Origin: Streptococcus anginosus subsp. whileyi MAS624
Lineage (GTDB): Bacteria; Bacillota; Bacilli; Lactobacillales; Streptococcaceae
Length of the DNA stretch: 64,000 nucleotides
Direction: 5' to 3'
NCBI RefSeq assembly: GCF_000478925.1
Contig: NZ_AP013072.1
Location: 350,501-414,500, forward strand
The position numbers and the translations under genes are program-made. Shown here piece after piece: positions 45,713 to 56,495 of the stretch (the stretch's first letter is position 1; each line of letters opens with the position of its first letter). The notes beneath the pieces are model-generated. The model did no database searches, was not told the DNA's origin, and saw only the letters and a program-made list of their open reading frames with translations.

Positions 45713-45844
45713 GTAAGTGTCCGTACACTTACTGTGCTTGCTACAAAAGAATAAGCAAGCGTTAAGCGGATATTAAGTTTATTATTTACCATAAATTATA
45801 CCATATTTATGAAAAAAATTATAGTTATATTATGAGGTGAAAAA

Positions 45845-46528
45845 ATGAAATATGGATACATACGTGTGTCGACAAAGGAACAAAATATAGACAGGCAATT
45901 AAGTGCTATTTTGAAAGAGGATATTGAAATGAACAAAATTTATATTGATAAGGCGAGTGGAAAAAATTTTAATCGAAAACAGTATAGAAAGCTCATGAAA
46001 AAAATAAAATCAGGTGATGAGTTATATATTAAATCTATAGACAGACTAGGGCGTAACTACGACGAAATCATAAAAGAATGGAATCTAATTACCAAAGAGA
46101 AAAATGCTGAGATTATAGTACTTGATTTTCCATTACTTGATACAAGAACAAAAGTAAGTGATATAACAGGCAAATTTATTGCTGATATTGTTTTACAGAT
46201 ATTATCCTACGTGGCTCAAATAGAAAGAGAAAACATTAAGCAGAGACAGATGGAAGGAATAAGAGAAGCGAAGAAAAAAGGTATTAAATTTGGAAGAAGC
46301 AAAAAAGAAATTCCGAAAGAATTTGATGATGTAGCAGAGCAATGGCGTAATAATAAAATTAGTTTAAGAAATGGAGCAAAGCAACTTAATGTAAGTCACA
46401 CTACTTTTTCTAATTGGATAAAAGAAAAAGGATATATGAAAGATAATAAAAAAAAGAGACTTTTAAAAGATTTGAAATTTATAAGAACATATTATGTGTC
46501 AAAAAAGGTAGACTTTTATTTACAGTAA
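45845..46528 (+). CDS. Small serine recombinase (resolvase/invertase type)
   Basis: A 227-residue recombinase. The catalytic domain starts KYGYIRVSTKEQNIDRQLSA, with Ser9 as nucleophile, and has GDELYIKSIDRLGRNYDEII and FIADIVLQILSYVAQIEREN. A helix-turn-helix (SLRNGAKQLNVSHTTFSNWI) ends the protein. Small enzymes of this type resolve dimers or invert short segments. It stands 190 bases before a surface-protein gene, which invites a phase-variation hypothesis (see findings). Ribosome-binding site is weak (GAGGTG). Confidence 0.9.
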   Translation: MKYGYIRVSTKEQNIDRQLSAILKEDIEMNKIYIDKASGKNFNRKQYRKLMKKIKSGDELYIKSIDRLGRNYDEIIKEWNLITKEKNAEIIVLDFPLLDTRTKVSDITGKFIADIVLQILSYVAQIERENIKQRQMEGIREAKKKGIKFGRSKKEIPKEFDDVAEQWRNNKISLRNGAKQLNVSHTTFSNWIKEKGYMKDNKKKRLLKDLKFIRTYYVSKKVDFYLQ

Positions 46529-46720
46529 AAATTCATGCTTTATACATATATATCCTCCTTGATTTTTACACACAACAACACGTTTAACATTATATCATAT
46601 TTGGAAAAGAAAGTCTGATATAGTTGCCATTAACATATATTGTTAACTGTATAAGACTGTATATATAAATGTTATAACCGAGGGATAAAAGAGATATTTG
46701 AAAATACAAGGAGAATAAAT

Positions 46721-48721
46721 GTGACAGGAAGAATAATAAAAAAATGGATGAGCCTATTACTGGCGGCGACCATGCTTATAAGCATGGTTTCATTAAATGT
46801 GAGTGCAAGTGAAATTGATAAGACTTATAAGGCGTATGATGCTAGTCAACATAGAAAAGTTATAAGTAAAAATGGAGCAACAGATTCAGAATGGTCCTTA
46901 TGTATGGATCATCATAAACAATCTCCAGGAAAAACCGGTGAAGCCACAGGGAATTATTCAAAAAACGAAAATGCTACGGGAAATACGTATACTAGTAACG
47001 GTGGGAAAGGAGATTTTCAGAAAATCAAAAGGATGCTATTTTATAAATTAAAACATCCTGAACTTAATTATACAGTCTTACAAAATGAATATTACTATCA
47101 GCAAGACAATAAAACAAATAAAAATTATGATACAAATTATAGTAACAATCCACAATTGAACAAGCAAAAACAAGAGTTAAGAACTTTTGCTGAGGATTCT
47201 TCTCATGATGATGAGATTAATAGCAAAATGGAAGTTTTTATTTATAAAGCAAAGAACCCATTGATGCAAAATTTAATTAGCGCGAAGTTAAAAGAACTTC
47301 CACCGCCCACCCCACTTGAACCTGCTAAGACAAGCCTAAAAGTAGAAAAAAAGTGGCAAGGAATTGATTCGAAGGACGCACCGGAGATAACAGTCTATCT
47401 TGTTAAGAATGGTATAAAGACAGATCAATCCATCAAGCTAAATAATGGTAATAACTGGAAAGGCGAGTTTAAAGATCTTAAGGTGGTAGATAATATTAGG
47501 GATAAGAAAGCCAATATTTATACTATTGTAGAATCTGGAGAAAAAGATGGTAAGGTAGTGCTTGAGGGAAAAGAATATAAGGTTACTTATGCAGGTGGAA
47601 AAGTTGTTAATACAAAAGAAGTGCCACCACCATCAACTCCACCAACAAAAGTTAAGTTTTCTAAGAAAGCATTAACAGAGAATGGAGAAGAACTAAAAGG
47701 AGCAACCATCAGATTGACGAAAGAAGATGGAAGCTTAGTCAAAGAATGGGTAACAGATGGAACGGTAAAAGAGTTTGAATTAAAAGACGGGAAGTACACC
47801 TTCACAGAAATATCGGCACCAGCTAAATACCAAGTAGCAACAGCAATAACATTTGAAGTAAAAAATGGAAAAGCGATAGTAAAAGGTATAGAGGTAACAG
47901 GAAATACGATAGTGATGGTAGATAAGCTGAGAGAACTACCGCCGCCACCACCATCAACGCCATCAACAAAAGTTAAGTTTTCTAAGAAAGCATTAACAGA
48001 GAATGGAGAAGAACTAAAAGGAGCAACCATCAGATTGACGAAAGAAGATGGAAGCTTAGTCAAAGAATGGGTAACAGATGGAACGGTAAAAGAGTTTGAA
48101 TTAAAAGACGGGAAGTACACCTTCACAGAAATATCGGCACCAGCTAAATACCAAGTAGCAACAGCAATAACATTTGAAGTAAAAAATGGAAAAGCAATAG
48201 TGAAAGGTATAGAAGTAACAGGAAATACGATAGTGATGGTAGATAAGCTGAGAGAACTTCCGCCGCCACCACCATCAACGCCATCAACAAAAGTTAAGTT
48301 TTCTAAGAAAGCATTAACAGAGAATGGAGAAGAACTAAAAGGAGCAACCATCAGATTGACGAAAGAAGATGGAAGCTTAGTCAAAGAATGGGTAACAGAT
48401 GGAACGGTAAAAGAGTTTGAATTAAAAGACGGGAAGTACACCTTCACAGAAATATCGGCACCAGCTAAATACCAAGTAGCAACAGCAATAACATTTGAAG
48501 TAAAAAATGGAAAAGCGATAGTGAAAGGTATAGAAGTAACAGGAAATACGATAGTGATGGTAGATAAGTTGAAAGAACTTCCACCACCAAATACAAACAC
48601 TAACAAAACTTTGCCGAAAACTGGAGAAGGTACAAACATATCTCTATATGCATGGCTTATGTTAACATCAGGAACATTATTAGTGCTTATAGGATACAGA
48701 CGCAGAAATCATGCGAAGTAG
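46721..48721 (+). CDS. LPXTG surface protein with three near-identical Cna-B-like repeats
   Basis: A 666-residue protein from GTG 46721 (AAGGAG upstream). Signal peptide: SLLLAATMLISMVSLNVSAS. The N-terminal domain has WSLCMDHHKQSPGKTG and TVLQNEYYYQQ, which may be a thioester-type domain (unsure). A Cna-B-like domain starts SLKVEKKWQGIDSKDAPEIT. Three 107-residue repeats (VKFSKKALTENGEELKGATI … IVMVDKLRELPPPPPSTP) follow, then sorting signal LPKTGEGTN, span and RRRNHAK. Polyproline PPPPPS linkers separate repeats. Likely adhesin or stalk protein; repeat number may vary between strains. Confidence 0.9.
   Translation: MTGRIIKKWMSLLLAATMLISMVSLNVSASEIDKTYKAYDASQHRKVISKNGATDSEWSLCMDHHKQSPGKTGEATGNYSKNENATGNTYTSNGGKGDFQKIKRMLFYKLKHPELNYTVLQNEYYYQQDNKTNKNYDTNYSNNPQLNKQKQELRTFAEDSSHDDEINSKMEVFIYKAKNPLMQNLISAKLKELPPPTPLEPAKTSLKVEKKWQGIDSKDAPEITVYLVKNGIKTDQSIKLNNGNNWKGEFKDLKVVDNIRDKKANIYTIVESGEKDGKVVLEGKEYKVTYAGGKVVNTKEVPPPSTPPTKVKFSKKALTENGEELKGATIRLTKEDGSLVKEWVTDGTVKEFELKDGKYTFTEISAPAKYQVATAITFEVKNGKAIVKGIEVTGNTIVMVDKLRELPPPPPSTPSTKVKFSKKALTENGEELKGATIRLTKEDGSLVKEWVTDGTVKEFELKDGKYTFTEISAPAKYQVATAITFEVKNGKAIVKGIEVTGNTIVMVDKLRELPPPPPSTPSTKVKFSKKALTENGEELKGATIRLTKEDGSLVKEWVTDGTVKEFELKDGKYTFTEISAPAKYQVATAITFEVKNGKAIVKGIEVTGNTIVMVDKLKELPPPNTNTNKTLPKTGEGTNISLYAWLMLTSGTLLVLIGYRRRNHAK
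47651..48613 (+). repeat. Three tandem 321-bp coding repeats
   Basis: Unit starts at 47651, 47972 and 48293, exactly 321 bases (107 codons) apart. The units are almost identical at DNA level, with few differences (for example GCGATAGTAAAAGG versus GCAATAGTGAAAGG), which points to recent duplication or gene conversion. Confidence 0.92.
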
Positions 48722-49104
48722 AAGGCGTAGGTATTTTTTCACTGATGATAAGAGCTATTTGGAACAATAAGACAGATATTGTCTTGCACATATTGGATAA
48801 CATAAATAGTTAGTCGTTAATAGAAGGGGGCAGTGATTGTAGAAAATACAGAAAGCCCTCTTCTTATCATCAGTAGTAGATGCAAACGAAAAATATAATG
48901 ATGATATAAGAACGAAGATTTAATTTTATGTAACTTACGATAGGATAATGCAAACTCAGCGGGGAGAATGTTATGGGGAAGGGAGTCTTTAATTATATAA
49001 TAGTTAAGTATAGAAGTACCCAGCCTTTTTCCTATTTTCAGTTGTTTACCTCGTGATGTCAAATTAAATATTTTTAGAGAAAGAATAGATTTCTTTCATT
49101 TTAG
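48722..49104. other. Non-coding stretch after the surface-protein gene
   Basis: About 380 bases without a supported gene. A minus-strand open frame (48,817-49,062) has no recognisable features. The 3' part leads into the hairpin of the sigma-like module. Confidence 0.4.
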
Positions 49105-49146
49105 AGGACTTATTATGCCTAAATGCAGAAGTCCTCCTTTTTTTGC
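49105..49146 (+). terminator. Hairpin with U-tract before the second sigma-like gene
   Basis: AGAGGACTT and AAGTCCTC arms, then CTTTTTTTTG. The wording around it (GAGGAC … GCAGAAGTCCTCCTTTTTTT) parallels 20,425-20,466. Confidence 0.7.
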
Positions 49147-49184
49147 CTAAAAACGCAGACAAAAGAAGAAATGGAGGAAACTTT

Positions 49185-49601
49185 ATGTCAAAAGAATACT
49201 ATCTTTATGTCAACGGGAAAAAGGTAAAGGTTAGCGAGCAGATATATAAAGTCTACTAGCGAGAAAAGGAACACGAAAAGTATTTAGAGCAGGTGGACAA
49301 GAAAAACCACTTGCTCTTTTTTTCATCATTGGATCATGATGGACACTTTATAGATAACATTGTCGACGAAAGCGTTGATGTAGAAAAAATTGTAGAAACA
49401 CAGATGATGATTTGGGTATTAAGATCATCTATATCAAAGTTAAACGATGAAGAAAAAGAAATTATTGAGCGTTTGTATTTCAATGATGAAACTATATCAA
49501 GTATTGCATCGGAAAAGGAAGTGAGCTATCAAGCTATTCAGTGGAGGAAATCCAATATACTTAAGAAATTAAAAAAGTTTTTGGAAGAAATATTTAGATA
49601 A
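49185..49601 (+). pseudogene. Sigma-70-like regulator of the ICE with a nonsense codon
   Basis: ATG 49185 (GGAGGAAA upstream) opens SKEYYLYVNGKKVKVSEQIY, then KVY and TAG at 49257-49259, where the paralogue at 20,512 has TGG (Trp). The frame continues REKEHEKYLEQVDKKN, DGHFIDNIVDES and a region-4-like C-terminus (LNDEEKEIIERLYFNDETIS … SYQAIQWRKSNILKKLKKFL) to 49601. A single TGG-to-TAG change therefore inactivates it. An internal start near 49293 would leave the DNA-binding part. It presumably controlled the recombinase region downstream. Confidence 0.85.
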
Positions 49602-49639
49602 TCACCTTGTAGATGAGGGCAGATTTTCCTTTATAAAGT

Positions 49640-50070
49640 GAAGGGAGATCTGCCCGCTTTAATTTGTGGAAAACAGGAATTGTAAATTCAAGGTATTTGA
49701 AAGGCAATCTCTCTTAGAACCATTAGGTAATTGTTCTTTGACAACTGAATAGACCAAGACGGGACTTTTAATTATTTAGTGAGCGAAAGAAAATTTACGC
49801 CATAACTTTCCTGCTGAAGAAATTCGGTTTAAATGAATACTGTCAAAGACAAGGATAGAAGGAAACGAGCGACAAATAATTTTTTAAAAAATAAAGGACA
49901 AGGATAACTTTGTGAGCCATGACCTAAGTAATGATAATGATACTTCTTTAGTGAAAGCCGGCTCATCTTAACAGGGGCGGTGGTGAGATTCCAATGTTGC
50001 TGATCCTAAGCACCCGTCAATGTCATGAAACTTAGTTAGATTAGAAAGTTATAGATTGATTATATAAGAG
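49640..50070 (+). ncRNA. Candidate structured RNA/leader with boxA-like element before the ICE integrase
   Basis: About 430 bases without a gene but rich in paired segments. A GGGCAGAT/ATCTGCCC hairpin (about 49,618-49,656) is followed by TGTTCTTTGACAAC (49732-49745), close to the boxA antitermination element of Bacilli. AATTATTT (near 49,770) can pair with AAATAATT (49,873-49,881). GAGCC (49914-49918) pairs with GGCTC (49960-49964), enclosing CTAAGTA (49924-49930) with TACTT and TTAG (49941-49951). A GC-rich GGGGCGGTGGTG … GCACCCGTC segment follows. Such content is unusual in this AT-rich element. Confidence 0.5.
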
Positions 50071-50095
50071 TTTGAAGAAAAAAGGGGGGATGTAT

Positions 50096-50263
50096 GTGGA
50101 TAATGACTGGAATGGACTGGCTGATTTGTTTGCGAATCTAATTACAAAGTATGCTGGTGTTTTAGATTTGGATAATCTGCCAGATCCAATGCCAGTAGAT
50201 AATAACATTGAAAATGAAAATATTTTTGATATGGCAAAAACACAGATTGATAAAAATGAATAA
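50096..50263 (+). CDS. Small acidic protein before the recombinase
   Basis: About 55 residues reading DNDWNGLADLFANLITKYAG then VLDLDNLPDPMPVD and an acidic end. The best start is GTG 50096, 7-8 bases after GGGGGGA; ATG 50090 is too close to it and TTG 50072 lies upstream. No family recognised. Its position between the structured region and the integrase suggests a role in excision control, but it does not look like a typical basic excisionase. Confidence 0.5.
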   Translation: MDNDWNGLADLFANLITKYAGVLDLDNLPDPMPVDNNIENENIFDMAKTQIDKNE

Positions 50264-50345
50264 AAGTGATATAATATACTTGATATATAAGTCCAAACTT
50301 TTTTGGGAATATAAAGATATAGAGAAATATATTGAGGTTAATGCT

Positions 50346-52034
50346 ATGTCAAAAGAGAAAATAAAAGTATACCTCTACACAAGAGTATCTACATCAATAC
50401 AGATAGATGGCTATTCTTTAGAGGCGCAAAAAACAAGAATGAAGGCTTTCGCCCTTTATAATGATTATGAGATTGTTGGTGAATACGAAGATGCAGGTAA
50501 GTCTGGAAAATCTATAGAAGGTAGAGCTCAGTTTACTCGTATGATGGAAGATATAAAATCCGGAAAGGATGGAGTGTCTTTCGTTCTTGTATTTAAATTA
50601 TCGAGATTTGCAAGAAATGCTGCTGATGTTTTATCAACTCTACAAACGATGCAAGATTTCGGAGTCAATTTGATTTGTGTTGAGGATGGGATTGATTCAT
50701 CTAAAGATGCTGGTAAATTGATGATCTCTGTTTTGTCAGCAGTGGCTGAAATAGAAAGAGAAAACATTCGTGTCCAAACAATGGAAGGTCGTATTCAAAA
50801 GGCAAGAGAGGGAAAATGGAACGGAGGCTTTGCTCCGTATGGATATAAACTTGTCGATGGTAAGTTGTTGATCAATGAGGAAGAAGCAGTTGCAATAAGA
50901 ACTATTTTTGAACAATATGTGAATACAACCATTGGAGCAAACGGACTTTCTAAATATTTAGAGAATCATGGAATAAGGAAAATTCCAAGACAGAATGGAA
51001 AAAATCCATTATTCGATGCGGGGCTTATAAGAAAGATATTAAAGAATCCTGTATATAAAGGAAAGATAGCTTTTGGAAGAAGAACTTTAGAAAAAGTTCA
51101 TGGTACAAGAAATGAATATAAGCAAGTTGAACAAGATGAATATTTAATAGCTGAAGGTATTCATGAAGCTATAATTTCTGATGAGTTGTGGCAAGCTGCT
51201 CAGGTTAAGTTAAAATCTCAAGCAAAAAAATATGAGCATGTGAATAAGGGAAAAGATGTTAGAACCCATTTGTTATCAGGAATTGTAAAATGTCCGATAT
51301 GTGGAGTGGGAATGTTTGGAAACAAGTGTATCAAGAAAAAGAAAGATGGAACAAAGTATAAAGATTTTTATTACTATGGCTGTAAACATAGGCAGATGAT
51401 AAGAGGTCATAAGTGTACTTTCAGTAAGCAAATCAGAGAAGAATTGTTAGATGATGCAGTTGCTGAGTTAATTATAAAGATAGTAAGCAACCCAAAATTT
51501 GCTTCTATAATGCAAGAAAAAATCAACATGAAGGTGGATACCTCTGAAATAGAAAAAGAAATTGATAATTACCAAAAGGAATTAAGGAAAAGTCATTCGA
51601 TAAAATTTAAGCTTATAGAAGAAATTGACAATTTGAATGTTGATGATAAACACTATAAGCGAAGAAAACAGGATTTAGACGATAGACTCTATCGTATGTA
51701 TGACAAAATTGAAGAATTAGAATCATTGTTAATTGATGCGAAAGCAAAAAAACAAGCTATTGAAGCTGAAAAACTTACAGGAGATAATATATATAAAGTT
51801 CTGATTTATTTTGATAAACTCTACAATGTAATGAATGATGTAGAGCGTAGACAGTTAATTACAGCTTTGATTTCTGAAATTCAAATTTACGAAGAAAAGC
51901 AACCGAATGGACAGTGGCTAAAATCAATTACTTTTAAGCTTCCTATCATTGATGAAGATTTAAATATAAGTTTGGACAATGATAAGCAAGTTGATGAATC
52001 CTACCCCAACGACTTGCATGGCAACATCATTTGA
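50346..52034 (+). CDS. Large serine recombinase (integrase) of the ICE
   Basis: A 562-residue recombinase from ATG 50346 (GAGGT upstream). The catalytic Ser15 lies in [38 protein letters not shown] and [19 protein letters not shown] complete the resolvase domain. A recombinase domain and a zinc ribbon ([13 protein letters not shown] … [10 protein letters not shown]) follow, then a coiled coil. Its last 13 codons (from Asp550) are host sstT antisense sequence, because the stop lies beyond attR; the element-encoded part ends LDNDKQV. It should catalyse sstT integration and excision. Confidence 0.94.
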   Translation: MSKEKIKVYLYTRVSTSIQIDGYSLEAQKTRMKAFALYNDYEIVGEYEDAGKSGKSIEGRAQFTRMMEDIKSGKDGVSFVLVFKLSRFARNAADVLSTLQTMQDFGVNLICVEDGIDSSKDAGKLMISVLSAVAEIERENIRVQTMEGRIQKAREGKWNGGFAPYGYKLVDGKLLINEEEAVAIRTIFEQYVNTTIGANGLSKYLENHGIRKIPRQNGKNPLFDAGLIRKILKNPVYKGKIAFGRRTLEKVHGTRNEYKQVEQDEYLIAEGIHEAIISDELWQAAQVKLKSQAKKYEHVNKGKDVRTHLLSGIVKCPICGVGMFGNKCIKKKKDGTKYKDFYYYGCKHRQMIRGHKCTFSKQIREELLDDAVAELIIKIVSNPKFASIMQEKINMKVDTSEIEKEIDNYQKELRKSHSIKFKLIEEIDNLNVDDKHYKRRKQDLDDRLYRMYDKIEELESLLIDAKAKKQAIEAEKLTGDNIYKVLIYFDKLYNVMNDVERRQLITALISEIQIYEEKQPNGQWLKSITFKLPIIDEDLNISLDNDKQVDESYPNDLHGNII

Positions 52035-53099
52035 AATACCGAAGAGACTACAAGCAACAGGAATGAGCAAAAGAGAACCACCTGCCACCCCGGAAGCACC
52101 ATAAGCAGAGATAGCGGCGACAATACTGAGGATTAATGCTGTCGCAAAGTCAATCGAAATGCCTAATGTATTGACTGCAGCAAGGGTGAGCACATTGATG
52201 GTAATAGCTGCTCCAGCCATGTTAATAGTGGCACCAAGAGGAATAGAAACGGAATAAGTATCTTTGTTGAGTCCTAGTTCTTCACAAAGTTTCATGTTGA
52301 CAGGAATATTAGCAGCTGAACTACGTGTGAAGAAAGCTGTCACACCACTGACTTTTAAACACCGCAAAACAAGTGGGTAGGGATTTTTTCTCATCAGAAC
52401 AAAGGCAATGAAAGGGTTGACGACCAGAGCTACAAAAAGCATGATAGCGATTAAAACTGCTAATAAGCTGCCATAGTTAGCCAACACCGCCAACCCTTTG
52501 TCAGAAATCGTCTTAAAGACCAAACCAAGAATTCCAAAAAGAGCCAGATTGATAATCCATTCAACGACCTTAGAGGTTACACTTGCCATAGTTTGCAAAA
52601 GCTCTTTACTGCTTTTGCTGGCTTCACGCATGGCAAGTCCAAATACCACAGCCCAAGATAATATTCCAATATAGTTTGCGGTGATGAGAGCATTGACTGG
52701 ATTGTCCACTACTTTGAGCAATAAATTACTGAGGACTTGCCCAATCCCATCTGGTGGTGTAATCTTGGTCTTTGACGCTGTGAGTGTGATATGTAAAGGA
52801 AAAAGGTAGTGAGCTAGCACTGCGACTAAAGCTGCTGAGAATGTTCCCAAAAGATACAAGATAATGATAGTTTTCATGTTGGTTTCTTGCCCTTTTCGAT
52901 GTTGTGATAGAGCATTGGTCACCAAAGCAAAAACCAACAGTGGAGCAATGCCCTTTAAGCCACCAACAAATATATCTCCCAATAAGCCAATTGCTGACAC
53001 CTTAGGACAGGTCAAGCCGAGGACAGCCCCTAATGCAATCCCGATAGCAATACGCTTAATCAAACTAGATTTTTTCCAAGCCAAAACTATTCTTTTCAT
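51960..53099 (-). pseudogene. sstT: sstT, Na+/serine-threonine symporter, 5' part with replaced C-terminus
   Basis: About 379 codons from ATG 53099 (AAGGGA upstream) encode a DAACS-family transporter: start [20 protein letters not shown], multiple membrane segments, and the substrate/Na+ regions [40 protein letters not shown] and [20 protein letters not shown]. After VGVGFI the protein leaves the family and ends [10 protein letters not shown] from element DNA. The normal ~35-residue end ([14 protein letters not shown]…) is at 9,025-9,134. Part of the last transmembrane region is lost, so Na+-driven serine/threonine uptake is probably impaired. Confidence 0.92.
51967..51994. other. Right attachment site (attR) and terminal repeat of the ICE
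   Basis: TAAGTTTGGACAAT (51967-51980) is the inverted copy of 9147-9160. Element sequence ends AAGCAAGT, then TGA (51992-51994) and host TGAATCCTACCCC. Joining left host CTCCAATGA to right host TGAATCC restores the sstT frame (VGFIIGVIQD). Confidence 0.85.
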
Positions 53100-53228
53100 A
53101 TCATATAATCCCTTCATGATCATAATGTCTCCCATTATAGTATGAATATTCTGAAAAATCAATCTGTTTTAGATAGAATACACTGGGGGGAGTTCGCATT
53201 CCCCTGATTCAATTAGGCTTAGATATGG

Positions 53229-53234
53229 TATAAT
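53229..53234 (+). promoter_or_regulatory. -10 element of the mscS operon
   Basis: TATAAT with a G-rich/C-rich hairpin (GGGG…CCCC, about 53,185-53,204) just upstream; the -35 box is weak. AGGAGGTG precedes the ATG at 53257. Confidence 0.5.
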
Positions 53235-53256
53235 AGAAATAAGCAGGAGGTGACCT

Positions 53257-54114
53257 ATGTTATTTGCGAACAAGAATGTATTCTCTCGCTACTTTGAAAA
53301 ATTCAACTGGTCTAATTTGTTAGATGACGTCTTTAGCAAGCTCGTCTCACTCGTGCTATTGCTAGCTCTCTTTTACCTCGCTAAAAAGTTGGTACATGTA
53401 CTCGTAAGAAAGATTATCTCACCCTCTTTGAAACTCTCCAGTCAAGACGAAGGGCGGCAAAAGACCCTCACTCGTTTGATTGAAAATTTGCTGAATTACA
53501 CCCTTTACTTTTTCTTGATCTATTGGATATTGGCGATTTTAGGCTTGCCGGTGTCTAGTTTACTAGCAGGAGCTGGGATTGCTGGGGTGGCAATCGGGAT
53601 GGGAGCGCAAGGCTTCTTGTCTGATTTAGTCAATGGTTTCTTTATTTTGTTGGAGCGGCAGTTGGATGTCGGAGACAGCGTTCGCCTGACCAATGGCTCG
53701 ATTAAAATCGCAGGAACGGTTGTGAGCATCGGAATTCGGACGACACAAGTGCGCGATGCAGATGGCACTTTGCATTACGTTCCTAATCGCAACATTACCG
53801 TCGTCAGCAATCTCTCACGCGGCAATATGCGAGCGCTCATTGATATTCCATTATACGCTCAGACGGATTTGGAGAAGGTCACTCGGATTATCCAGCAGGT
53901 CAATCAAGAATATGCGGGCGATCAAGTAGAAATTTTGCAGGAACCGACGATTTTAGGTCCGCAAGTTAGCGAAAATGGTCAATTTTATTTTCGTATTAGT
54001 ATCACCGTCCAAAGTGGTAGCCAAAGCACCGTTTACCATCAATTTTACAGGCTGTATCATGACGCTTTATTAAAGGAAGGAATTGATTTGCCAACCATTT
54101 ATGCACCAGCGTAA
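53257..54114 (+). CDS. mscS: MscS family mechanosensitive channel
   Basis: A 285-residue membrane protein with three spans (about 25-45, 75-95, 100-120). The pore-lining helix region is GAGIAGVAIGMGAQGFLSDL followed by VNGFFILLERQLDVGDSVRL and the beta domain with GTVVSIGIRTTQVRDADGTL, PNRNI. It acts as a pressure-release valve on hypo-osmotic shock. It overlaps nothing but is followed 18 bases later by the DUF4352-like gene, probably in one operon. Confidence 0.92.
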   Translation: MLFANKNVFSRYFEKFNWSNLLDDVFSKLVSLVLLLALFYLAKKLVHVLVRKIISPSLKLSSQDEGRQKTLTRLIENLLNYTLYFFLIYWILAILGLPVSSLLAGAGIAGVAIGMGAQGFLSDLVNGFFILLERQLDVGDSVRLTNGSIKIAGTVVSIGIRTTQVRDADGTLHYVPNRNITVVSNLSRGNMRALIDIPLYAQTDLEKVTRIIQQVNQEYAGDQVEILQEPTILGPQVSENGQFYFRISITVQSGSQSTVYHQFYRLYHDALLKEGIDLPTIYAPA

Positions 54115-54131
54115 GCAGAAAGGAGATTATT

Positions 54132-54719
54132 ATGGAAGAACAAGTACCGCATGAAATAACGACCCCTGCCGGTCACGTCTATCGCTTGAAACAGCCCCTG
54201 TATAAGCAGCCTTTGTTTTGGACGACCATCGTTAGCTGTGTCATGCTTGTATTCATGACCCTCGTGGTGGCTGGTTTAAGTATTTTTAACTTTGCCTTTC
54301 TAGGGCATGGTGCTCGAACTGCAGTTTATCAAGATAGTTATAAACATCACCGTCTGGGAGACAGCGTGCGTTTTAAAAATGGAATGAAAATCACTGTTCA
54401 ATACATTCATGTGGACTCCAAAGAGCGGATGAAAGGGCAAGCAACAGGAACAACGATTACCGCCAAGGTCATTATCGAAAATACCTCTAGCGAATCTCTC
54501 CCTCTCAATGTCTATGATTTTGATTTACAAGACGAAATGGGAGAATCCTATGTTTTGGATGACGCTACTTTTGACACTGCCAACATAAAAGAGGAACTTG
54601 CGGCGGGCGAAAAGGTGGAATGGAAGCTGATGTATGACGGTGAGGACGGCTCGCAGCAGCCCTATACTCTCGCTTATGACAATGTCAGGTGGGGAGAAAC
54701 CAAAAGCGTGAAGTTTTAG
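54132..54719 (+). CDS. Membrane-anchored DUF4352-like protein
   Basis: A 195-residue protein: one N-terminal membrane span (TTIVSCVMLVFMTLVVAGL), then an extracellular Ig-like fold of the DUF4352/telokin type (GTTITAKVIIENTSSESLPL, the strand-turn VYDFDLQDEMGESYVLDD and the GEKVEWKLMYD strand). No lipobox. Role unknown; it shares an operon with mscS. Confidence 0.7.
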   Translation: MEEQVPHEITTPAGHVYRLKQPLYKQPLFWTTIVSCVMLVFMTLVVAGLSIFNFAFLGHGARTAVYQDSYKHHRLGDSVRFKNGMKITVQYIHVDSKERMKGQATGTTITAKVIIENTSSESLPLNVYDFDLQDEMGESYVLDDATFDTANIKEELAAGEKVEWKLMYDGEDGSQQPYTLAYDNVRWGETKSVKF

Positions 54720-54757
54720 AAATAGCGATTGATTGCTTATTTCAGCAGAAGAACAGT

Positions 54758-54795
54758 AAAAGGCTGTGGACGAATCTGTCCACAGCCTTTTATCA
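54758..54795. terminator. Bidirectional terminator between DUF4352-like gene and gdhA
   Basis: AAAAGGCTGTGGAC (54758-54771) and GTCCACAGCCTTTT (54778-54791) are perfect 14-bp arms with A/T tracts on both sides; it serves the convergent operon ends. Confidence 0.92.
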
Positions 54796-54806
54796 TGCAT
54801 GTTCGT

Positions 54807-56330
<1,524 letters not shown>

Positions 56331-56495
56331 GAAAAAAAGTTGAATTTTCTGAAAATTCCAACATATAACTTTACAACAAACTCTTGCTCAACAAAAATTC
56401 ATTTGCTTATCCCGAACATTTTTTCCTTCTATTCCGTTAAAAGAGTCAGATTTTTGCTTTTAATGGTACAATAGAAAAAATGAAAGGAGTATTTC

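Noticed and set aside
47651..48613. Possible CRISPR-like or other spaced repeat
   Set aside because: Units are contiguous coding repeats of 107 codons without unique spacers. No CRISPR array or cas gene was seen in the window; the 41-bp array at 8,588 also has no conserved repeat/spacer structure.
47587..48639. A 350-codon open frame on the minus strand opposite the LPXTG repeats
   Set aside because: It only mirrors the 321-bp repeats of the real gene; it has no ribosome-binding site and no protein-like domain.
48817..49062. An 81-codon minus-strand frame after the surface-protein gene
   Set aside because: No ribosome-binding site, no recognisable family, typical AT-rich chance frame.
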